Below are positions 57,975-64,000 of a DNA stretch of 64,000 nucleotides, one piece after another. The DNA is from Natrinema hispanicum. GTDB taxonomy: Archaea > Halobacteriota > Halobacteria > Halobacteriales > Natrialbaceae. The notes under the pieces are model-generated. The model was not told the origin of the DNA, searched no databases, and saw only the letters and a program-made list of their open reading frames with translations. The stretch is taken from positions 1 through 64,000 of the forward strand of contig NZ_SHMP01000006.1 of NCBI RefSeq assembly GCF_004217335.1, written 5' to 3'. Made by a program: the position numbers and the translations under genes. Positions within the stretch are counted from its first letter, which is position 1. Each line of letters starts with the position of its first letter.

Positions 57975-58861
57975 TCGACGGCACAGAAGAGACCGGCTTC
58001 GACTCCGATAGCGTCGGTGACGACGGCGCGTTCGATGACGTCCTCACGTTCGTCGAGAACGAACTGGCCTTCGCGACGAGCCACTACAACGACAGTTATC
58101 TCGATCGGCGGGTCTCTTCGCGGATGCGTCGCACGCAGTCTGAGACCTACGAAGCGTACTTCGAGAAACTGCGAACCGATCCGAACGAACAGGAGGCACT
58201 GCTCGAGGCACTCAGCATCAACGTCACAGGTTTCTTTCGCAACCCTGACGTCTGGTCTGGGCTCCGGACGATCCTCCGGCGGCTCTCCGATCGGACCGAC
58301 ACCGTCCGGGTCTGGAGTGCCGCCTGTGCCGACGGTCGGGAACCGTACTCGCTGTCGATGCTCGCCCACGACGATCCCGAGATCGACGAGTCGTCAGTCG
58401 CAATTCTCGGAACCGACATCAGCGAGCCGGCCCTCGAGACGGCTCGGACGGGCGTCTACGAGGAATCTCGAACCGTCGACTTAGATGACCAGCTTTCTTT
58501 TCTCGACGACTACGATCGCTACGTCGATGTCGACGGCCGGACCTTCCAGATCAGCGACGCCGTGAAACGAAACGTCCGCTTCCGGCGTCACGACCTGATC
58601 AACGACGATCCGAAGTCGGGGTTCGACCTCGTCGTCTGTCGCAACCTGTTTATCTACATCGATAACGCGTACAAGGAGTCGATGCTCGAGACCATCGCGC
58701 GCTCGCTGCGACCCGACGGCTATCTCGTCATCGGGAAAGCCGAGACGATTCCTCCGACACTCAAGTCGGCGTTTACCGTCTGTGAGGCCCGATTGCGCAT
58801 TTATCAGCGAGACGATAAGCCTGACCACGCCGGCTGGCCCGACCATCGCTCGAACTCCTGA
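57971..58861 (+). CDS. cheR: Chemotaxis methyltransferase CheR
   Basis: 296 residues, initiated at a GTG that overlaps the cheD stop. N-terminal CheR domain (YLDRRVSSRMRRTQSETYEA), then the S-adenosylmethionine-binding domain with FFRNPDVW, VWSAACADGREPYSLSMLAH, GTDISEPALETA and LVVCRNLFIYID. It methylates transducer glutamates, opposing CheB. Last gene of the operon; 77 bases separate it from the next gene, which appears to have its own promoter. Confidence 0.95.
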   Translation: MIDGTEETGFDSDSVGDDGAFDDVLTFVENELAFATSHYNDSYLDRRVSSRMRRTQSETYEAYFEKLRTDPNEQEALLEALSINVTGFFRNPDVWSGLRTILRRLSDRTDTVRVWSAACADGREPYSLSMLAHDDPEIDESSVAILGTDISEPALETARTGVYEESRTVDLDDQLSFLDDYDRYVDVDGRTFQISDAVKRNVRFRRHDLINDDPKSGFDLVVCRNLFIYIDNAYKESMLETIARSLRPDGYLVIGKAETIPPTLKSAFTVCEARLRIYQRDDKPDHAGWPDHRSNS

Positions 58862-58938
58862 CGACCCCTGGTGCGGTTTGTTCGGAAACTGGAATCCAAC
58901 CGACCATTACATGTCTGCTCACGAACTAGGTCCTCCGA

Positions 58939-60192
58939 ATGCCTTCCTTCGACCTTGGCTCGTTCGTTGCCCGCGCCGCGACGCTGGTCGATTCCTCGCC
59001 GCCGGCAACCAAACAGGAAACCCGCCGCTGGCTCGTCGAACCGTTTCTCGAGACGCTTGGCTGGACCGTCCGTGCCGACTCGTGTCTGCCCGATCGGGTC
59101 GTCGACGAGACGCACCTCGAGTACGTGCTGGCTGTCGAGTCGGTTCCGGCCCTGTTCGTCGCTGTCGAGTCCGCCACTGAGTCGTTGGATGGCACACGAG
59201 CGAATGCGATCCAGTCAGCGATGACGTGGTCCGGCGTCGACCGGGCGATCTACACGAACGGCCGCGACTATCTCCTGCTGGCCGGCTCGAGCGAGCTCGA
59301 CTACTGTGCGCTCGACCTCGCCGAACTCGAGGCCAACGAGTCGGTGATCGCCACCTACTCGCGGGCAGCACTCGGCCAACAGCTCGGGCGACACACACGG
59401 GCGCACGTCGCCCGGCAACTCGCCGTCGAACGACCAGCTCTGACTGACGAGATCACCGATCGCCTCACAGACGCCGTCGGTCAGGGCGAGGTCTACGCCG
59501 ACGAGTTCGCGTCCGCGACCGATCGATTCCTCGAGCAACTGCTCGTCACCTTCGCTGAATACGAGTCGAGCCGCCTCAACGCCGATGGAGACACCGCTGC
59601 GGACGTGTCGGTCCAGTTCAGCGAATCGGCGATCACGGACGACAGCCAGTCACCACCGTCCGGATCGGTATCGTCCGCTCGGTCCGACTCGAGCGATCCC
59701 GAACAGGACGACGGTGTCGCCGGTGGCAACGCTGAACCAGAGACGCCGACGGACACAAATGCCACCGACACGGACGCCACCGTTTCGGACCACGCGACCG
59801 ACCACAGCGACACCGACGCGACCGAGACCGACAGCACTGCCGCGACCGACGACGGCGAATACGTTGTCCGCTTTTTCAACGAGCGCGGCTCGATCGGCGC
59901 GGTCGGCCACTCGAGCGCGGCCGGTGCGCTCGTCGAAGCCGCCGAGTATCTGCTCGAGCGCGGCCTCGCCGGCGTCGAGGTCCCATGGGCACCGGACGAC
60001 GCCGGAAAAACGGTGCTGAACGACGCCCCTGTCCGCGCCGACGGATCGCCGATGGACGACCCGACGCCGCTCTCGCGGGGGCTCTACCTCGAGACTGCAG
60101 GGGATATTGATGAGCAGGCAGCTCGCGTCGAAGCCTTGACCGAGCGTGCCGGATTACGTGCGATGGTGACTGGCGACTGGGGGCCGAAATAG
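58939..60192 (+). CDS. Hypothetical protein with degenerate HsdR-N-like nuclease fold and acidic linker
   Basis: 417 residues. The N-terminal 130 resemble the type I restriction enzyme/PD-(D/E)XK fold (ETRRWLVEPFLETLGWTVR and LEYVLAVESVPALFVAVESA), but Asp is replaced by Glu (EYVL) and the active-site Lys by Ser (VESA), so it is probably not a nuclease. A disordered Ser/Asp/Thr-rich linker (about 215-310) and a C-terminal ~110-residue domain (VVRFFNERGSIGAVGHSSAA) follow. A TTACAT at 58905-58912 gives a near-leaderless start. It lies between che and pil operons; role unknown. Confidence 0.75.
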   Translation: MPSFDLGSFVARAATLVDSSPPATKQETRRWLVEPFLETLGWTVRADSCLPDRVVDETHLEYVLAVESVPALFVAVESATESLDGTRANAIQSAMTWSGVDRAIYTNGRDYLLLAGSSELDYCALDLAELEANESVIATYSRAALGQQLGRHTRAHVARQLAVERPALTDEITDRLTDAVGQGEVYADEFASATDRFLEQLLVTFAEYESSRLNADGDTAADVSVQFSESAITDDSQSPPSGSVSSARSDSSDPEQDDGVAGGNAEPETPTDTNATDTDATVSDHATDHSDTDATETDSTAATDDGEYVVRFFNERGSIGAVGHSSAAGALVEAAEYLLERGLAGVEVPWAPDDAGKTVLNDAPVRADGSPMDDPTPLSRGLYLETAGDIDEQAARVEALTERAGLRAMVTGDWGPK

Positions 60193-60211
60193 GTGCAGGA
60201 CGAGTCACCGA

Positions 60212-61039
60212 TCAGTACTCGATGTCGACCTCGACGAGTGTGACGACGACTTTCCCATTATCTGATTCGAAGTCACATGTTCCCTTGATGCCGTCCTTAC
60301 GTTCCCAATTGCCATGTCCAAGCGTTCGGTTCCATGCACGCTCATTTGGAGAACCTTGAACGTCTATGGAAACGTCGTCCACGTCAGTGTAGACATTACT
60401 GGTTCGACCGGGATTGTCTACCTCGGATATTGTAAATCCGACCTGACCACTGCTTTGTATCGACTGATTGTCCGCTGAGATCGTGACAAGAGAGATTACT
60501 GCTGTCTCAGTTGTCTTATTATCACACCGAAGCTGTGGCCGCTTGAGAAAGACGCTGCCGGATTCGTCGCCCCGCACGACCCCGCCGCCTTCGTATGCAA
60601 TCCGGTCGTTATCGACGGTATACGTGAACGCACCTATGTTTATAGTATTCTCTGTCACGTTTCCGTACTCGGAAAAGTGACTCCCAGATGGAATTACGAT
60701 CTGGGAACTATCATCTTTGGTCATCGTGATGTTTATTTTCGTCCCACTGTCGCTCGTCGTAACCGTTCCCTCTTGAAGTGACAGTTCGCCACGCCGTGTG
60801 TCGATTCCATCGTATCGCATGACGTCGTTGGCGTTCTCCGCGAATGCCTCCATCGCCCGCTCCGCGTTTCGGAGCTGTTCTCCCTCTTGATAATCTTGCA
60901 TCGCCTGAAAGCCAGTCATCGACAGCAGTGTAACCGACCCGAGAATGATCGCGAAGACGAGAATAAATCCGAGGACTTCCGACACCCCACGGTCGTTGGT
61001 TCGCCCATCCGTCCGGAGTGAATCAGTCGTTCGTCTCAT
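60212..61039 (-). CDS. Type IV pilin-like protein (DUF7289-like)
   Basis: 275 residues. The N-terminus RGVSEVLGFILVFAIILGSVTLLSMTGFQ is the haloarchaeal pilin-type hydrophobic helix following a short charged leader (about 17 residues), a class III signal for prepilin peptidase. The rest is a beta-rich exposed domain with many Asn-x-Ser/Thr sites. The gene converges with the nuclease-fold gene and is last in the pil operon. It overlaps the upstream gene by one base. Minor pilin or adhesin role is inferred from context. Confidence 0.78.
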   Translation of the reverse strand: MRRTTDSLRTDGRTNDRGVSEVLGFILVFAIILGSVTLLSMTGFQAMQDYQEGEQLRNAERAMEAFAENANDVMRYDGIDTRRGELSLQEGTVTTSDSGTKINITMTKDDSSQIVIPSGSHFSEYGNVTENTINIGAFTYTVDNDRIAYEGGGVVRGDESGSVFLKRPQLRCDNKTTETAVISLVTISADNQSIQSSGQVGFTISEVDNPGRTSNVYTDVDDVSIDVQGSPNERAWNRTLGHGNWERKDGIKGTCDFESDNGKVVVTLVEVDIEY

Positions 61040-61530
61040 TAGTCAGCCCTCTCGATCGTGATCGTTCCGCTTTCTTTGGAAATCTCGAGTGAACCGCCGG
61101 AGACTGGTGGCTGCCCATGCTCGAGGTTGTCGATTGCGACTGGAACGTATACTTCCACATCGGCGTTTGATGCTGTCAGGTGGAGGCAGTCGTTCTCAGT
61201 CGAATTATCCAGCAACTCTGCATCCCGGCATTTGTCTTTATCCAACAACTCAATACTGTATCTCGAGTTCGCGACCGTCCGCGGATGATCGGCAGTGACG
61301 GTTACGGACGCACTGTCTGCTGCCATTCTGTCGACGCTCTCGATTTCGCCGGCGAGGCGTTCACCGATCGTCTCGAGTGACGACTCGGCGGACCGTTCTG
61401 TTTCGTTCTCGAGGAGGGTCCCGGCGTTAATTAGCAGAACGGCGATCAACAGCGTGGTGATTCCGATCGTCAGAACATGTGTGATCGTGATCGATGTCCC
61501 GCGATCGGTGCGCTGTGAGTTGATTTTCAT
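61039..61530 (-). CDS. Pilus-operon protein with N-terminal membrane helix (DUF7266-like)
   Basis: 163 residues. RGTSITITHVLTIGITTLLIAVLLINAGTLL is a single N-terminal membrane segment; the rest is a soluble domain (VTVTADHPRTVANSRYSIEL). It belongs to the haloarchaeal set of small pilus-operon proteins (DUF7261/7266/7287/7288/7289), whose individual roles are not known; the exact DUF number is from memory. The start overlaps the stop of the upstream gene by four bases. Confidence 0.72.
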   Translation of the reverse strand: MKINSQRTDRGTSITITHVLTIGITTLLIAVLLINAGTLLENETERSAESSLETIGERLAGEIESVDRMAADSASVTVTADHPRTVANSRYSIELLDKDKCRDAELLDNSTENDCLHLTASNADVEVYVPVAIDNLEHGQPPVSGGSLEISKESGTITIERAD

Positions 61531-62363
61531 TTGCTATCACCATAGACCTTAATCGTGGAATTACGTTCATACGAAACCTGATTTGATTCATATGTGATTG
61601 TAGTATCGAACTCCCGAACGACCGTGTGTGAATTTGGATCAGTAATCTTTTTTTGTACAACGATATCATATTTCCCGTCTTTGTCACCGCTTTCAAAAAC
61701 GACCCCAGAATATGACTCGTCACGATCAATAATCGAAAGTTCACTCTCACATGATCCGCTCACATTTGTAGTTCCATCAATAAGATTGAAACGGACTATT
61801 TCATGTTTGATATTACCACAGTCGCTATTTTCGTCTTCAACCTCAAATCCATCTCCAGAACTACTGATTTTAACCCAATCACTTTCTGATTGTGGGCTTA
61901 TGTTAATCTTATCAGTTTTACTTGCATCAAGATAAAGAATTAAATGTTCGATTTTGTTTTTGTTTGATTTAAAGGTGATATTTCCTTCAGTCTCATTTCC
62001 AAAGACAGCATACCCATATTCATCCTTACTAATACTCATATTCACGATCGCTGGCCGACTATTCGATGTCGTAGTCCGATACTGCTCAGTGAATCCCTGG
62101 TTCGTTATGCTCTCTGCAAAATCTTTCTCAGTCCAGTTCCCGTTTACATTACCTCGATGGGCTGTTTCAACGAGGTTATGTTCAAGCCCATCCATCGTCA
62201 CGTCCGCGTTTGCTGTACTCTGGCTTGTCGAACTCGAAGAAATCGTCTCTGTGTAGAGGACGCCGTTGAAGACGACGACGATGCCAAGCAGAATGAACGC
62301 CAGCGTAATCGCGCCAATGAGGATCACTTGGCCCCGATTGCGGCGAGCGTTTGGAGTTACCAT
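61527..62363 (-). CDS. Pilus-operon protein, AT-rich (DUF7261-like)
   Basis: 278 residues. N-terminal membrane helix RGQVILIGAITLAFILLGIVVVFNG after a short basic leader, resembling the haloarchaeal DUF7261 group, then an exposed Ser/Thr/Asn/Lys-rich domain with several glycosylation-type sites. Base composition is strikingly AT-rich in the middle (61640-62150), with codons rare in the flanking genes. This is consistent with rapid diversification or transfer of a surface-exposed part. It overlaps the next upstream gene by seven bases. Confidence 0.72.
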   Translation of the reverse strand: MVTPNARRNRGQVILIGAITLAFILLGIVVVFNGVLYTETISSSSTSQSTANADVTMDGLEHNLVETAHRGNVNGNWTEKDFAESITNQGFTEQYRTTTSNSRPAIVNMSISKDEYGYAVFGNETEGNITFKSNKNKIEHLILYLDASKTDKINISPQSESDWVKISSSGDGFEVEDENSDCGNIKHEIVRFNLIDGTTNVSGSCESELSIIDRDESYSGVVFESGDKDGKYDIVVQKKITDPNSHTVVREFDTTITYESNQVSYERNSTIKVYGDSK

Positions 62364-62983
62364 ACGATCACCCGCACCTCCACGATGTTGTAGACGAGTT
62401 CAGTATCAGTTTCTTGAGGTATTGGATAGTCATCAGCTTCAGAATCAGTGAGTGCGATCTGTTCATTCTTGTATGCTGTCAAAATATTGTTCTCGTATAA
62501 TGTAACGACATAGCTCGCGGTCACGGCATCTGGCGATGGAGCGCCTTGGTAAACCAAATATGTGGTATTAAATTCACCATCATTTTCGTATATGAGCTCG
62601 ACGTTGTAACTATAGCCGTTGTCTGCGAACCGCTGTTCCAGTATCCCCCCGAGTCGCGATTGATCCGCGAATGCTGTCGTATTGTAGGTAGAGTTTCCGT
62701 CAGGTCCGGGAACGGACGCCTTGTGGAACTTATTGTCGCTGGTGTTCCAGTTGCGAATCGTCTCCGAAAGATTGCCGTCTCGATCACCGACCATGAGCGC
62801 ATCTTGGGCTTCTTGTTGTAGTTGTGCCTGTACAGAGCGATCGGACAGTCCGCCCGACGTTGGCGTGATCACGACCGACTGCAGCGCGAACAGCACGGCC
62901 ATCAACACGACCATCGCACTGACGAACCCCTCGAGGGTGTAGGCCTGCCCACGATCATCGTTCGGCGAGTTTTTATCAGACAT
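62357..62983 (-). CDS. Pilus-operon protein (DUF7288-like)
   Basis: 208 residues. DRGQAYTLEGFVSAMVVLMAVLFALQSVVITPTSGG is a membrane-anchored N-terminus, followed by a soluble domain with QQEAQDALMVGDRDGNLSET and ending VEVRVIVW. It is part of the same minor pilin-like set; no enzymatic motif. Four bases separate it from the upstream gene. Moderately AT-rich. Confidence 0.72.
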   Translation of the reverse strand: MSDKNSPNDDRGQAYTLEGFVSAMVVLMAVLFALQSVVITPTSGGLSDRSVQAQLQQEAQDALMVGDRDGNLSETIRNWNTSDNKFHKASVPGPDGNSTYNTTAFADQSRLGGILEQRFADNGYSYNVELIYENDGEFNTTYLVYQGAPSPDAVTASYVVTLYENNILTAYKNEQIALTDSEADDYPIPQETDTELVYNIVEVRVIVW

Positions 62984-62987
62984 CGTA

Positions 62988-63509
62988 TCACCAGACCTTC
63001 ACGATTAGTCTGCAGGCAGGGTCACATTGGTCGCTGCCCTCGATTGTGACGATCCGTGCTGAACTGGCTGCTGACTGATTATTGTAACTGTCACCCGCGG
63101 ACAGCACATTCTCTTTACTACTGATATTCTTTACAGTCACATTTACCTGATCGATTGCATTATCGTTGCTTGATCGAAGTCCGAGCTCTTCGACCAATCC
63201 GCTTTGATATTTGGTGTTGAAGTCACCTTTATCGAGCTCGTTCGGCGTCCCCGTCGACGTATCGTTCACAATCCGATCCGCGATCCGATCGGCCTGTGCC
63301 GTCTCAGCGCCGCCGACCGAGGAGTCATACGGCGTCACGAGCGCCGGGAAAAACGAGAAGACGAAGGCGATCGCCAGCAGGAAGACGCCGATCCCCACGA
63401 CGAAGTCCTGGGTGGTCTGGCCTCGCTCGAGCCACGCCGTCGAAATCGTTCGTGGCCGGCGGGCTCGAGTGCGGTCCTGGTCACGTTGTGATGCCTGTTT
63501 CCCACTCAT
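62988..63509 (-). CDS. Pilus-operon protein (DUF7287-like)
   Basis: 173 residues. After a basic N-terminal stretch (DRTRARRPRTI) comes RGQTTQDFVVGIGVFLLAIAFVFSFFPALVTPY, a single membrane helix, then an exposed domain ending in ECDPACRLIVKVW-type sequence (QCDPACRLIVKVW). The ATG at 63509 lies one base after the pilC stop, so translation is coupled. The family has no known biochemical activity. Confidence 0.73.
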   Translation of the reverse strand: MSGKQASQRDQDRTRARRPRTISTAWLERGQTTQDFVVGIGVFLLAIAFVFSFFPALVTPYDSSVGGAETAQADRIADRIVNDTSTGTPNELDKGDFNTKYQSGLVEELGLRSSNDNAIDQVNVTVKNISSKENVLSAGDSYNNQSAASSARIVTIEGSDQCDPACRLIVKVW

Positions 63510-63510
63510 A

Positions 63511-64000
63511 TTAGGCCACCAGCGTCCAGCCAATGAGTGCGACCGACGACAGTCCGATGACGTATTTCAGGCCACTCAGCAGGTCGGCATCCCGCATGTA
63601 GCCACAGATAAAGCCCGACATGATCGCCTGAAGCGTCACTGCGTGGAAGAACAACACCGACAGCATATCGACGTCGATGTTCTCGCTCAGGTTCGCCCCG
63701 CTCATCGCGCCACCACCGGCACCGCCGGCACTGCTCGCTCCGGAGCCACTCCCCGCACTCAGCCCGGCCATCGTGTCGATGAACTGTGTCTTGAGGATCG
63801 CGATCACCGCAAGCACCGTCATGAAGGTCATGATGATGATCACGATCTGCATGCGCGTGCGTGATTTGCGCTCGCGTTCGATGTCGTCGTGGTTCTCGCT
63901 TGCGCGGGCGGCCGTCCGGAGCACTGCCGAAATCTGGTTTGACGCCTCCTGTGCTTCGGTAATCAGGCGTGTCGTCCGGGCGAGTCGCGGAATGTGGTAT
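63511..64000 (-). CDS. pilC: PilC/TadC-type membrane platform protein, C-terminal part (runs off window)
   Basis: The frame is open to the right edge (about 162 residues visible). The cytoplasmic part RLITEAQEASNQISAVLRTA is followed by three hydrophobic segments: IVIIIMTFMTVLAVIAIL, LFFHAVTLQAIMSGFICGYM and GLKYVIGLSSVALIGWTLVA, with a Gly/Ala/Ser-rich loop between them. This matches the C-terminus of type II secretion F domain proteins of type IV pili. The partner ATPase PilB is expected beyond the window. Confidence 0.82.
   Translation of the reverse strand, partial: YHIPRLARTTRLITEAQEASNQISAVLRTAARASENHDDIERERKSRTRMQIVIIIMTFMTVLAVIAILKTQFIDTMAGLSAGSGSGASSAGGAGGGAMSGANLSENIDVDMLSVLFFHAVTLQAIMSGFICGYMRDADLLSGLKYVIGLSSVALIGWTLVA

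Overview
The window comes from a haloarchaeon (class Halobacteria; the gene content looks like Natrialbales, for example Natrinema or Haloterrigena relatives, but the genus is not fixed by anything I can read). The evidence is the GC-rich DNA, very acidic proteins with many Asp and Glu codons, archaeal TATA-type promoters with many leaderless or nearly leaderless starts, a haloarchaeal 16S-tRNA-Ala-23S-5S operon with bulge-helix-bulge processing stems, and archaeal genes such as TFE, Trm56, a Bat-type regulator and a haloarchaeal chemotaxis operon. I saw no intact transposase, integrase or CRISPR array. The DNA reads as chromosome backbone with a few accessory patches.

Layout, left to right. 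1-8628 (minus): the end of a HEAT-like repeat protein, then a tight operon prkA-prkA-DUF444(YeaH)-spoVR, the archaeal form of the bacterial PrkA/YeaH/SpoVR stress module, with two PrkA kinases. 8629-9318 is non-coding. 9319-17260: small conserved proteins, an HxlR regulator with a perfect palindrome at its predicted start site, a flavodoxin-like (HemG-type) protein, then yqeC, mobA and fdhA (a molybdopterin/formate dehydrogenase group) and a zinc alcohol dehydrogenase. 17381-21438 (mostly minus): two tiny zinc-finger-like proteins, a CobW-type metallochaperone, a DUF4242 protein, NosL, an SRPBCC protein and an Lrp/AsnC regulator. 22195-27747: rRNA operon plus initiator tRNA-Met. 27841-28900: short hypotheticals and a decayed helicase fragment.

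28912-37526 is central metabolism: a 2-oxoacid:ferredoxin oxidoreductase (two subunits) diverges from an E2 acyltransferase, which faces an E1-alpha/E1-beta/AcoX-like/VOC operon. The E2 is unusual: one lipoyl domain, two near-identical subunit-binding domains, the catalytic domain, and a C-terminal OsmC-type domain with both cysteines. Because Ohr/OsmC enzymes are lipoyl-dependent peroxidases, this is the most interesting protein in the window. 37730-49075 holds a PHP phosphatase, aroC, a sensor/regulator group (DUF7344, DICT, PAS/GAF/Bat), aroA, trm56 and the tfe-DUF2110-DUF5803 set.

49166-58861 is a complete chemotaxis operon (two cheW, cheY, cheB, an extra-long cheA with a roughly 430-residue acidic linker, two cheC-type genes, cheD, cheR), followed by a degenerate nuclease-fold protein. 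60212-64000 (minus) is a type IV pilus operon: a PilC-type membrane protein (cut by the window edge) and five pilin-like or accessory proteins, of which the middle ones are AT-rich. A family of about 84-bp palindromic repeats occurs three times (10263, 21800, 50554), twice starting on the stop codon of the upstream gene.
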